Positions 55,743 through 64,000 of a DNA stretch of 64,000 bases are shown here, piece after piece; position 1 is the stretch's first letter; each line of letters starts with the position of its first letter. The notes below the pieces were generated by a model. The model did not search any database. It had not been told where the DNA came from and saw only the letters and a list, made by a program, of their open reading frames with translations. The translations under genes were made by a program, and so were the position numbers. Where the stretch lies: contig NZ_LFZV01000001.1 in the NCBI RefSeq assembly GCF_001183965.1, forward strand, positions 814,373 to 878,372, read 5' to 3'. This stretch comes from Bacillus sp. FJAT-27916. GTDB lineage: Bacteria > Bacillota > Bacilli > Bacillales > Pradoshiaceae.

Positions 55743-56297
55743 CCTAAAAGAATTGAGAGTACTTTTTTCTCAAGTCACTTGTTTGATTTTTTTAATGACA
55801 AGATAACTATGCATACTCCTCTAGAAATCAAATAATTCTACTGAAATTGATTGTAAGGAACGTCTCCTTCCATTTGTTTACAAGTAAAGTGAAATCTATC
55901 AGAAGCTCATTCAGGCGAACACATAGAGGAAGCAGTCCACGCCAGAGGGAATAGAACAAAATCTTATCAGCTAGAGTCAATGCGATTTTGTCTACATTCT
56001 GAAATCTTTTGAAAGGCCTTTTCCTGTGGTTTAGATATCTCACGAACCGACTCCTGCATGATTCATGTCCCTGCCTATATTCCGGTGCGGGACATTATAC
56101 CAAGATTTCATCTTTTCATATATAATGGTGAGAGATTGGTATAATTGGGGAAGAGATATTGGTGATAAATGCTTTATTGATTGGTCTGGAGCGCATAATT
56201 ACGAATGGATTATGGCAATGAAATAAATAGAGAGGACTATTCAAACATAAGCTATTAGAAATGAAGTTAATATATCGGGAAGCGGATGGAGGATAAG
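55743..56297. other. Intergenic stretch between mdh and phoP
   Basis: About 555 bp without a convincing gene. A 71-codon leftward frame at 55828-56043 has no ribosome site or recognisable family. A 7-bp hairpin ATGTCCC/GGGACAT lies at 56065-56095. Two TATAAT boxes (56121-56126 and 56140-56145, the latter with an upstream TG) are likely phoP promoter elements. Confidence 0.45.
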
Positions 56298-57008
56298 ATG
56301 AGCAAAAAAGTCCTAGTTGTGGAAGATGAAGAATCAATCATTACCTTGCTTACGTATAATTTGGAACAAGCCGGGTTTACCGTCATTAAGGCGATGGATG
56401 GGGAAATGGGTAAGCAGCTGGCAATGACAGAAAGACCAGATGTGATCATATTGGACCTCATGCTGCCTAAGCTTGACGGGATTGAGGTCTGCAAAATCCT
56501 GCGTCAGAATAAGGTTGCGGTCCCAATATTGATGCTCACTGCCAAAAGCGAAGAGTTCGATAAAGTTCTTGGACTTGAGCTGGGTGCCGATGATTATATG
56601 ACTAAGCCATTCAGCCCGCGTGAGGTTGTGGCAAGAGTAAAGGCCCTCCTAAGAAGAGTGGATATGATTAATACAGCCGCTGAGTCAAAAGAGGATGATA
56701 CAGACCTCATCACAGTCGGTGAACTGAAAATATATATTGAAAGATATGAAGCCTATCTTCGTGATGGATTGCTTGAGTTGACACCGAAGGAATTTGAACT
56801 TTTGGCTTATCTAGCGAAAAATAAGTCAAGAATTCTCACAAGGGATCAGCTTTTGAATGTCATTTGGAATTATGACTTTGTTGGGGATACACGAATTGTG
56901 GATGTGCATATCAGTCATTTACGTGAAAAAATCGAACAGGATACGAAGAAACCAGTCTATATTAAAACGGTACGCGGACTTGGATATAAGCTAGAGGAAC
57001 CGAGATAA
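56298..57008 (+). CDS. phoP: Phosphate-regulon response regulator PhoP
   Basis: A 236-residue OmpR-type response regulator. The receiver domain (1-120) has DEES acidic residues, phospho-acceptor Asp53 in LDLMLPKLDG, and the conserved lysine in DDYMTKPF. The winged-helix DNA-binding domain ends VRGLGYKLEEPR. It activates phosphate-starvation genes and represses others after phosphorylation by PhoR. ATG at 56298 follows GGAGG; an ATG 12 bp earlier is disfavoured. It overlaps phoR by one base. Confidence 0.94.
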   Translation: MSKKVLVVEDEESIITLLTYNLEQAGFTVIKAMDGEMGKQLAMTERPDVIILDLMLPKLDGIEVCKILRQNKVAVPILMLTAKSEEFDKVLGLELGADDYMTKPFSPREVVARVKALLRRVDMINTAAESKEDDTDLITVGELKIYIERYEAYLRDGLLELTPKEFELLAYLAKNKSRILTRDQLLNVIWNYDFVGDTRIVDVHISHLREKIEQDTKKPVYIKTVRGLGYKLEEPR

Positions 57009-58777
57009 TGAAGAAATCAAGAAGAATGATGACGTTCGAGATTGCCTCCGCTATCCTGATTATTTCCTTTCTGTTTGGACTTTTATTAGGAAAGGTGTTC
57101 ACGATGTATCTGGAAAGAGATACGAGGAATGACCTGAAGAATGCGGCGCAAGTGATCGAATGGCAGCTCGCTGATCTAGAGGATAAAACGGAGCTTAATA
57201 GCCGGCTTGAGGTACTCAGTAAAGAGCTGGGTATTTCTATCCTGCTGACTGACCGTGACGGCGAGGTTCTTTCTGATAAGAGGTATGTAGAAGAAGGGAC
57301 AACAGGTGAGGAGCTGGCTCTTTATCAAGCGAAGTTGGAAGAGTTCGGGGATCATTCAGCTGAACCGGTTTTCGGGGAGCTTCATGATGACGGATTATTC
57401 TATTATATTTCTCCCATTCAATCGGATGAAGGCATCCTGTTGGTTGGTCAAGAGAAGAATGTCATTATGGGAGGGTTATCGATCTGGACAACCTCTCTGT
57501 CATTTTTGGCAGTGGCATTCATCGTTATCATGCTATTTGTTTTTAAGATCATTAAGAAGTATTTCATGCCTGTTGATAGTGCCTATCATGCGGTGCAGGA
57601 GCTGACGAAAGGGAATTATCGTGCACGCACTTATATTGGCCGCAACAAGGAAGCGAGGCTGCTGAATGATTCCATTAATCAGCTTGCCCGTGATATGCAA
57701 GAGATGAAAATCGCCTATGATATTCAAAAAGACCGGCTCAGTACTTTGATTGAGAATATGGGAAGCGCCTTGCTATTGATTGATGATAAAGGATATATCA
57801 ATATGGTCAATCGTGCTTACCTGAATCTCTTTAAAGAAAATGAAGAGGATTACTTGTCGGAGCTTTATTACAAGGTAATCCATCGTGAGGAAGTAAATGC
57901 TCTCATTGAGGAAATCTTCATGGTCGAGCAAAAAATCAAAAAACAAATTGTCTTGACAATCGGTCTTGAACGGAAGAATTTCGAAGTGTACGGGGCCCCG
58001 ATTATTGGTCCGAAGGGTGAATGGAAAGGAATTATTTTGGTTTTCCATGATATTACGGAGCTGAAGAAGCTCGAAACCGTGAGGAAGCAATTCGTAGCCA
58101 ATGTGTCACATGAATTGAATACGCCTGTTACATCCATAAAGGGCTTTACGGAAACATTGATTGATGGAGCAAAGGAAGATAAGGATACACTAAATCATTT
58201 CCTCTCCATCATTCTGAAGGAAAGTAACCGGCTTCAAGCACTAATCAAGGAATTGCTGGAATTGTCTAAGGTGGAGCAGCAGGGATTCCAGCTTGATTTG
58301 CAGAAGGTGGATATCGTCCCTGTTTTGCGAGATACGTACGAGATATTGGAGAAGAAGGCAGCCAAGAAGAACATTCAATTTGTCCTAAATGACCTGAATC
58401 AGCCAATCGTTTGTGAAACAGATCCTTTTCGTATCCAGCAAGTGATCATTAATCTCGTCAGCAATGCCATTTCTTACACTCCGGCAGATGGGAAAGTAAC
58501 TATATCTGCAAGCGAGGATGTGGACAAGGTTTATATTAAGATAGCGGACACGGGAATCGGGATTGATGAAGAGGAGTTTCCACGCATATTTGAACGCTTT
58601 TACCGTGTTGATAAGGACAGAAGCAGAGAGAGCGGAGGAACGGGACTTGGACTGGCCATCGTGAAACATATTCTCGAGGCTCAGCATGGTGAAATCACCA
58701 TAGACAGCAAGCTTAATGAGGGAAGTACCTTTACAGTAATCATCCCTAAGGAGCAGCATACAGGAAAAGGGAAATAA
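57008..58777 (+). CDS. phoR: Phosphate-regulon sensor histidine kinase PhoR
   Basis: A 589-residue membrane kinase. Two membrane segments (about 12-33 and 160-181) flank an extracytoplasmic PAS-like domain; HAMP (about 182-235) and a cytoplasmic PAS domain (240-355) follow. The phosphorylated histidine is His368 in ANVSHELNTP, and the ATPase domain has NLVSNAISYT, IADTGIGI and GGTGLGLAIVKH. The kinase activates PhoP under phosphate limitation. It starts inside the phoP stop codon and ends before a terminator. Confidence 0.95.
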   Translation: MKKSRRMMTFEIASAILIISFLFGLLLGKVFTMYLERDTRNDLKNAAQVIEWQLADLEDKTELNSRLEVLSKELGISILLTDRDGEVLSDKRYVEEGTTGEELALYQAKLEEFGDHSAEPVFGELHDDGLFYYISPIQSDEGILLVGQEKNVIMGGLSIWTTSLSFLAVAFIVIMLFVFKIIKKYFMPVDSAYHAVQELTKGNYRARTYIGRNKEARLLNDSINQLARDMQEMKIAYDIQKDRLSTLIENMGSALLLIDDKGYINMVNRAYLNLFKENEEDYLSELYYKVIHREEVNALIEEIFMVEQKIKKQIVLTIGLERKNFEVYGAPIIGPKGEWKGIILVFHDITELKKLETVRKQFVANVSHELNTPVTSIKGFTETLIDGAKEDKDTLNHFLSIILKESNRLQALIKELLELSKVEQQGFQLDLQKVDIVPVLRDTYEILEKKAAKKNIQFVLNDLNQPIVCETDPFRIQQVIINLVSNAISYTPADGKVTISASEDVDKVYIKIADTGIGIDEEEFPRIFERFYRVDKDRSRESGGTGLGLAIVKHILEAQHGEITIDSKLNEGSTFTVIIPKEQHTGKGK

Positions 58778-58782
58778 AGAAG

Positions 58783-58824
58783 GAAAACTCCTTTCACGGG
58801 TGCATTCGTGATGGGAGTTTTTTA
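58783..58824 (+). terminator. Terminator after phoPR
   Basis: AAAACTCC pairs with GGGAGTTTT around a region with additional pairing; T run follows. Confidence 0.78.
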
Positions 58825-58941
58825 ATGTTTACTAGTCTATTCTGACGGCTGTCTTTGAGATACAGAACAGCTGTTTTTCTTTCAATCATGACTCATGTTA
58901 GAATAGAGGATAAGATAATCGGTTAGATACGGGAGGAAAGC

Positions 58942-61569
58942 ATGAATAAAAAAATCGTCTTAATAGATGGAAATAGCATTGCCTACAGAGCATTTTTCGC
59001 CTTGCCTTTACTCAATAATGATAAGGGCGTACATACAAATGCCATATATGGATTTGCGATGATGCTGAATCGAATTATGGAAGAAGAGAAGCCGACCCAT
59101 ATGCTCGTTGCCTTCGATGCAGGCAAAACGACATTTCGCCACAGTACCTTCGCTGAATATAAGGGAGGCCGTCAAAAAACGCCGCCGGAGCTGTCTGAGC
59201 AGTTTCCATTCATTCGAGAATTGCTGGATGCGTACGGAATTTCCCGCTATGAATTAACAAATTATGAGGCAGATGACATTATCGGCACTCTTGCCACGCT
59301 TGCGGAGGGTGATGGCTACGAGGTCACGGTCATTTCTGGGGATAAGGATTTGACGCAGCTTGCTTCTGAGAAGACGACAGTCCGTATTACCCGAAAAGGA
59401 ATTACGGATATGGAGGATTACACACCTGAGCATATTCGAGAGAAATATAATCTGACTCCTGAACAGATTGTTGATTTGAAAGGCTTGATGGGGGATACCT
59501 CCGATAATATTCCGGGCATTCCGGGTGTTGGTGAGAAAACAGCGTTGAAGCTTCTGCACCAATTCGGCAGTGTGGAAGCGGTGGTTAATTCTCCTGAGGA
59601 GGTAAGCGGCAAGAAATTGAAGGAGAAGATTGAGGAATATAAGGATCAGGCCATCATTTCTAAGCAGCTTGCAACGATTGAGAAGAAAGCGCCAATCGAA
59701 GTTCGTCTAGAGGAGATCGATTACACAGGAGCAGACCAAGAAAAGCTTCTGGCGATTTATAAGGAGCTCGGCTTTGCAACCTTGATTGAAAAGATGGATC
59801 CACTCAACGCACAGGAAGATGAAGTGCTTGAAGAGATTGATTATACATTCGTTAAGGAAATCACCGAAGATATATTCACGGACGATACAGCTCTTTTTGT
59901 AGAAATCTTAGAGGATAATTACCATACAGCGCCTATTCAAGGCTTGGCCATTTCCAATGCTAAGGGCACCTTCTTCATGGAGACGGAAACAGCTGTTGAA
60001 TCTGCTGCTTTTAAGGCATGGGCAGAGAATCCGGACATGAAGAAAACGGTGCATGATGTGAAGCAGGCGGTTGTTGCCCTTCACCGCTATGGCGTTGAGC
60101 TTAAGGGTGTCGCGTTTGATCTCTTCCTTGCCTCCTATGTGTTAAACCCGGCTGAGCCGGAAGTAGATATGGCAGACCTTGCGAAAAGACATAGTGCCGG
60201 TCATATACAAACAGATGAGCATGTGTATGGAAAAGGAGCAAAACGGAAGATTCCAAATCCTGAGGTTTACGGTGAGCATATCGCACGCAAAGCTCAGTCG
60301 ATGGGCTTGATCAAAGCTAGTATTGAAAGCCAGCTTGTTGTGAATGCACAATTATCCTTGCTGATGGATTTAGAATTGCCGCTCGCCTTGATCCTTGCGG
60401 AAATGGAGATTACAGGTGTCAAGGTTGATAAGGAAAGACTGAAGGAAATGGGCGGAGAGCTCGCTGCAAGGCTTGCTGATATCGAAGCGAAAATCTATGA
60501 CCTGGCAGGTGAGAAATTTAATATTAACTCACCGAAGCAATTAGGGGTGATCCTCTTTGAACGTTTAGGTCTGCCGGTCATCAAGAAGACAAAAACAGGC
60601 TATTCCACGTCTGCGGACATTTTGGAGAAGCTTGAAAACAAGCATGAAATCATTCGTGAAATCCTCAATTATCGCCAGCTTGGCAAGTTGCAATCTACTT
60701 ATATCGAAGGTTTGCTGAAGGTTATTCATGAGGATGGCAAGGTTCATACCCGCTTCAATCAGGCGCTTACACAGACAGGACGCCTAAGTTCGACGGATCC
60801 GAATCTGCAAAACATCCCAATCAGGCTTGAGGAAGGAAAGAAAATTAGACAAGCCTTCGTTCCGTCAGTGGAGGACTGGGTCATATTTGCCGCTGACTAT
60901 TCCCAAATTGAGCTTCGCGTCCTTGCCCATATTGCTGATGATGAGAACTTAATCAATGCCTTTAAAGAAGATATGGATATTCATACGAAAACAGCGATGG
61001 ATGTCTTCCATGTGAAGGAAGAGGAAGTGACCTCTAATATGAGGCGGCAGGCTAAAGCTGTTAACTTCGGGATTGTATACGGTATCAGTGATTATGGATT
61101 ATCCCAAAACTTGAATATTACCCGTAAGGAAGCCGGTACCTTCATCGATCGTTATTTGGAAAGTTATCCAGGAGTACAGCGCTATATGAAGGATATTATT
61201 GAGGATGCGAAGGAATGCGGTTATGTCACAACCCTTCTTCACCGACGCCGCTATATTCCGGAAATCAATAATCGAAACTTTAATGTCCGTGGGTTTGCCG
61301 AAAGGACAGCGATGAATACGCCGATTCAGGGCAGTGCAGCAGATATTATCAAATTGGCGATGATCCACATGAATGACCGGCTGAAGAAGGAGAACTTAAA
61401 GGCAAAGTTATTGCTTCAGGTGCATGATGAATTGATTTTTGAAGCACCGAAGGATGAAATAGACATCTTAAAGAAAATCGTACCGGAGGAAATGGAGAAT
61501 GCAATCCAATTGAGCGTTCCGCTTAAGGTGGATTATTCATTCGGAAACACTTGGTACGACGCAAAATAG
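58942..61569 (+). CDS. polA: DNA polymerase I
   Basis: An 875-residue repair and Okazaki-processing polymerase. The 5' nuclease domain (1-290) has LIDGNSIAYRAFFALP at the start and LKGLMGDTSDNIPGIPG. The 3'-5' exonuclease-like domain (about 300-470) lacks the catalytic Asp-x-Glu (VEILED stands there), so proofreading is probably absent, as in other Bacillus enzymes. The polymerase domain shows TGRLSSTDPNLQNIPIR, DYSQIELRVLAH and QVHDELIFE. GGGAGGAAAG precedes the ATG. mutM follows after 23 bp. Confidence 0.96.
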   Translation: MNKKIVLIDGNSIAYRAFFALPLLNNDKGVHTNAIYGFAMMLNRIMEEEKPTHMLVAFDAGKTTFRHSTFAEYKGGRQKTPPELSEQFPFIRELLDAYGISRYELTNYEADDIIGTLATLAEGDGYEVTVISGDKDLTQLASEKTTVRITRKGITDMEDYTPEHIREKYNLTPEQIVDLKGLMGDTSDNIPGIPGVGEKTALKLLHQFGSVEAVVNSPEEVSGKKLKEKIEEYKDQAIISKQLATIEKKAPIEVRLEEIDYTGADQEKLLAIYKELGFATLIEKMDPLNAQEDEVLEEIDYTFVKEITEDIFTDDTALFVEILEDNYHTAPIQGLAISNAKGTFFMETETAVESAAFKAWAENPDMKKTVHDVKQAVVALHRYGVELKGVAFDLFLASYVLNPAEPEVDMADLAKRHSAGHIQTDEHVYGKGAKRKIPNPEVYGEHIARKAQSMGLIKASIESQLVVNAQLSLLMDLELPLALILAEMEITGVKVDKERLKEMGGELAARLADIEAKIYDLAGEKFNINSPKQLGVILFERLGLPVIKKTKTGYSTSADILEKLENKHEIIREILNYRQLGKLQSTYIEGLLKVIHEDGKVHTRFNQALTQTGRLSSTDPNLQNIPIRLEEGKKIRQAFVPSVEDWVIFAADYSQIELRVLAHIADDENLINAFKEDMDIHTKTAMDVFHVKEEEVTSNMRRQAKAVNFGIVYGISDYGLSQNLNITRKEAGTFIDRYLESYPGVQRYMKDIIEDAKECGYVTTLLHRRRYIPEINNRNFNVRGFAERTAMNTPIQGSAADIIKLAMIHMNDRLKKENLKAKLLLQVHDELIFEAPKDEIDILKKIVPEEMENAIQLSVPLKVDYSFGNTWYDAK

Positions 61570-61592
61570 AGCAGTAAAAGGGGGTTATTTGT

Positions 61593-62420
61593 TTGCCTGA
61601 ATTACCAGAAGTAGAAACAATAAGGCGAACACTCGAAGCCATGGTGCTCGGTAAGACAATAGAGGATGTAGAGGTGCGATGGGGGAAGATCATCAAGGAA
61701 CCGGATGATGCTGAACTTTTCTGCCTTTTCCTGAAGGGGCAAACCATCCGCGAAATCGGTCGCCGCGGCAAGTTTTTGATCTTTTATTTAGATGATTATA
61801 GTCTCGTATCCCATCTGCGTATGGAAGGGAAATACGGACTTTTTGACAAGAGCGAAGAGATGGATAAGCATACTCATGTCATATTCCAATTCACAGACGG
61901 TACCGAGTTAAGATACAGAGATGTGCGCAAATTCGGCACGATGCATTTATTCCCGAAAGGAACTGAGCTGGATGTGCTGCCGCTTTCGAAGGTAGGACCT
62001 GAACCATTTTCAGATGAATTCACGCCAGAGCACCTGGCAGCCGGGCTTGCCAAGACGCATCGTTTCATCAAGACTGTTCTGCTTGACCAGCGCTTGCTCG
62101 CGGGTCTTGGGAATATTTATGTGGATGAGGCTTTGTTCCATGCCGGTATTCATCCAGAGCGGGCGGCCTCATCCTTGAATGAGGAGGAGATTCAGCGTCT
62201 TTATACGGCGATTAAGACTACGCTTGCTGAGGCGATTGAAAAAGGGGGAAGTACGATTCGCTCTTACGTAAATTCACAGGGCCAGATTGGTATGTTCCAG
62301 CTTGAATTGTTTGCTTACTCGAGAAAGGGCCAGCCATGTAAGACATGCGGCTCCATCATGGAGAGAATCACCGTAGGAGGAAGGGGGACCGTTTATTGTC
62401 CTTCCTGTCAAAAACGTTGA
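61593..62420 (+). CDS. mutM: Formamidopyrimidine-DNA glycosylase
   Basis: A 275-residue base-excision repair enzyme that removes 8-oxoguanine and formamidopyrimidines. The catalytic N-terminal proline follows the initiator (PELPEVET), the conserved lysine is in RRGKFLIF, the H2TH region has GNIYVDEALF, and the C-terminal zinc finger uses CKTC and CPSC. The start is TTG preceded by AAAGGGGG. It lies in the polA-mutM-ytaF-coaE run. Confidence 0.96.
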   Translation: MPELPEVETIRRTLEAMVLGKTIEDVEVRWGKIIKEPDDAELFCLFLKGQTIREIGRRGKFLIFYLDDYSLVSHLRMEGKYGLFDKSEEMDKHTHVIFQFTDGTELRYRDVRKFGTMHLFPKGTELDVLPLSKVGPEPFSDEFTPEHLAAGLAKTHRFIKTVLLDQRLLAGLGNIYVDEALFHAGIHPERAASSLNEEEIQRLYTAIKTTLAEAIEKGGSTIRSYVNSQGQIGMFQLELFAYSRKGQPCKTCGSIMERITVGGRGTVYCPSCQKR

Positions 62421-62491
62421 TAATGGCCATGAACCAAAGATAGGCTCCTGTCATATAGTAGGGTATTGATTGTTGAAAGGAGTCCCTGTCA

Positions 62492-63130
62492 ATGGAGCAC
62501 TTGGCTTCAATACTCTTACTCGCTATGGCAGTCAGCCTGGATAGCTGCGGTGTCGGAATGACCTATGGAATGCGCAAAGTGGCAATTCCCTTAAGATCCA
62601 TAATGATTATTGCCGCATGTTCGGCCTTAAGCTTCGCAATTGGCATGTTCACGGGATCTGTGAGTGAACATTTCATGGCAGAGTCCTGGGCAGGCATGAT
62701 TGGAGGGCTTATCCTCATTTCATTAGGCATATGGACGGCCGCAAGCAATTTAAAGCAAAATGATGATGTGTATTTGAATGTGGATGAACGCACATTGTTT
62801 CAGCTGGAAATCAAATCAATTGGTCTAGTGATTCATATTTTGAAGAAGCCGCTGAGCGCTGACTTTGACCGTTCCGGAACAATTACAGGTCTTGAAGCTT
62901 GTTTTCTAGGCTTTGCGCTTTCTCTTGATGGGTTTGGCGCAGGTATTGGTGCCGGTATTCTCGACTATCCACTCGTGACGGTCGTGCTGCTCAGTTTTAT
63001 TATGAGCGCCATTTTCATGAAGGCCGGCCTTCAGGCTGGAAAGTACTTAAATGATTCTTTTGCCGCGAAAATTTTGTCCTTTGTACCTGGAATTGTCTTA
63101 ATTGCACTAGGGATCAGTAAACTATTTTAG
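62492..63130 (+). CDS. ytaF: Sporulation membrane protein YtaF
   Basis: A 212-residue protein with about six membrane segments and the repeated motif AVSLDSCGVGMTYGM and ALSLDGFGAGIGAGI, as in the MntP/YtaF superfamily of small transporters. A polar stretch between the halves contains DFDRSGTITGLEA, which looks like a metal-binding loop. Exact substrate unknown. AAAGGAG precedes the ATG. Flanked by mutM and coaE as in B. subtilis. Confidence 0.9.
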   Translation: MEHLASILLLAMAVSLDSCGVGMTYGMRKVAIPLRSIMIIAACSALSFAIGMFTGSVSEHFMAESWAGMIGGLILISLGIWTAASNLKQNDDVYLNVDERTLFQLEIKSIGLVIHILKKPLSADFDRSGTITGLEACFLGFALSLDGFGAGIGAGILDYPLVTVVLLSFIMSAIFMKAGLQAGKYLNDSFAAKILSFVPGIVLIALGISKLF

Positions 63131-63146
63131 ACAGGGGAAACAGTAA

Positions 63147-63743
63147 ATGATGAAGAAAATAATCGGGCTGACAGGCGGAATTGCCAGTGGGAAGAGCACA
63201 GTATCTAACTGGCTTCTCTCACAGGGCTATCCTGTCGTTGACGCAGATATCGCGGCCAGGAAAGTTGTTGAACCGGGCATGCCGGCTCTTGAGAAGATCA
63301 GAAAGGCCTTTGGAGATGATGTCCTGCTTCCGGATGGAACACTTGACCGGAAAAGACTCGGTTCTATTATTTTTGCGAATGAAGAAAAACGGCAGACATT
63401 AAATGCTATTGTCCATCCGGCTGTGAGAGAATGGATGAGGCAGGAAACGGAGCGGGCATTTGGAGAAGGGGCATCCATCGTTATTATGGATATTCCTTTA
63501 TTGTTTGAGAGTAAGTTGACTCATATGGTGGAGGAGACGATTCTTATTTATGTTACGAAGGAGACCCAGCTAAAACGGCTGATGGAAAGAGACGGGTATA
63601 TGGAAGCTGATGCCCTGGCTCGGATTCATGCGCAGATGCCCATCGATGAGAAAAAGGAATTGGCTGATTACATCGTTGATAATAATGGGCCGCTCTCTGA
63701 AACGATTGAACAGATGAAACAGATTATGGACACATTTAAATAA
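63147..63743 (+). CDS. coaE: Dephospho-CoA kinase
   Basis: A 198-residue P-loop kinase for the last step of coenzyme A synthesis. The Walker A motif GGIASGKST is at residues 10-18; further family blocks are DADIAARKVVEPG, IVHPAVREWM and DIPLLFES. The start is one of two adjacent ATG codons after AGGGGAAA. It is 17 bp downstream of ytaF, so in the same unit, which ends at a terminator. Confidence 0.95.
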   Translation: MMKKIIGLTGGIASGKSTVSNWLLSQGYPVVDADIAARKVVEPGMPALEKIRKAFGDDVLLPDGTLDRKRLGSIIFANEEKRQTLNAIVHPAVREWMRQETERAFGEGASIVIMDIPLLFESKLTHMVEETILIYVTKETQLKRLMERDGYMEADALARIHAQMPIDEKKELADYIVDNNGPLSETIEQMKQIMDTFK

Positions 63744-63762
63744 GGCAGGCAATAAAGGCTGT

Positions 63763-63797
63763 TCCGTATAAAAACAAGCGGAGCAGTCCTTTTTTAT
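63763..63797 (+). terminator. Terminator after coaE
   Basis: GGCTGTTCCG pairs with CGGAGCAGTCC (one mismatch) over a 12-nt loop; seven T residues follow. Confidence 0.8.
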
Positions 63798-64000
63798 TGG
63801 CTGTTTTCGTAAAGATTGTTGCTTTTGAATAAAAAGGGAAGCTGCAATCTATTTTACGGTACAATTGGATTGGGAGTGACTTCTTGAACAATCGGGGCAG
63901 CGCGACAAGTTTTGTTATAAGCACTCCGGTGCGAAAGACGAGGAATTTCCACAGAAACTCTAACTTTATAACCGAGGATAGGAATGATAAAACCATGTAT
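63798..64000. other. Right-edge stretch without a recognised gene
   Basis: Nothing codes clearly here. The beginning reads TTGGCTGTTTTCGTAAAG, sharing an 11-mer with the reverse complement of 17777-17787, and may be the start of another dispersed repeat that continues past the window. Confidence 0.4.

Noticed and set aside
55828..56043. 71-codon leftward frame in the mdh-phoP gap
   Set aside because: No ribosome binding site, no recognisable family and low coding character; treated as intergenic sequence.

Overview
The window comes from a low-to-mid GC, endospore-forming Gram-positive of the Bacillaceae. The evidence is the gene content (an alpha/beta-type small acid-soluble spore protein, YtfJ/GerW, YtrH, YtrI, YtaF, RefZ, EzrA), the purine-rich ribosome binding sites, the frequent TTG and GTG starts, and gene order. 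That order follows, from memory, the rpsD to coaE segment of Bacillus subtilis (ytsP, refZ, hisJ, ezrA, nifZ, thiI, sspA, ytcI, nadK, sppA, ytxK, ackA, dnaE, ytsJ, accDA, pfkA, pyk, citZ, icd, mdh, phoPR, polA, mutM, ytaF, coaE). Protein divergence suggests a different genus or species from B. subtilis.

Layout. 1-16.6 kb is conserved backbone: the 5' part of rpsD with promoter and structured leader, ytsP, refZ and hisJ (tail to tail), ezrA, the cysteine desulfurase and thiI sulfur-transfer pair, a spore DNA-binding protein, an acyl-CoA synthetase, NAD kinase, a run of small membrane or sporulation genes with sppA, tpx, ytxK and ackA. 16.6-18.7 kb looks like an accessory insert: a nonsense-split membrane-protein gene, a nucleoside 2-deoxyribosyltransferase, a small secreted or membrane protein, and strong hairpins with no gene. 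18.7-23.4 kb is backbone again (ecsC-like, moaB, argG-argH with ARG-box-like operators). 23.4-32.5 kb is the main accessory region: an amino-sugar-type PTS operon (separate EIIA and EIIBC) behind a terminator/antiterminator switch, a convergent BglG/LicT-type antiterminator gene, an unknown small gene, a universal stress protein, a large cell-wall-anchored adhesin (choice-of-anchor A domain plus six near-identical SpaA-like repeats and an NPKTG sorting signal), and a frameshifted gene remnant. 32.5-64 kb is backbone: peptidase, ytkL, ytoI, ytpI, nrnA, ytrH-ytrI, dnaE, then the central-carbon block (malic enzyme, a GntR-type regulator, accDA, pfkA-pyk, citZ, icd, mdh), phoPR and the DNA metabolism and CoA cluster polA-mutM-ytaF-coaE.

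Most notable non-coding signals. (1) Two copies of a dispersed intergenic element (721-958 and, inverted, 37782-38083) share terminal inverted repeats around GGGACATAA and an internal 19-position hairpin whose arms differ by compensating base changes. (2) The PTS leader holds an antiterminator hairpin that overlaps the 5' arm of a strong terminator. (3) Candidate CcpA cre sites lie at ackA (placed for activation), pfkA, citZ (with a CcpC-type box) and between the two PTS genes, tying much of the carbon metabolism here to catabolite control. (4) A candidate roughly 110-nt transcript lies just upstream of the adhesin gene, and similar terminator hairpins flank that gene. No tRNA, rRNA, CRISPR array, intact insertion sequence or prophage was seen.
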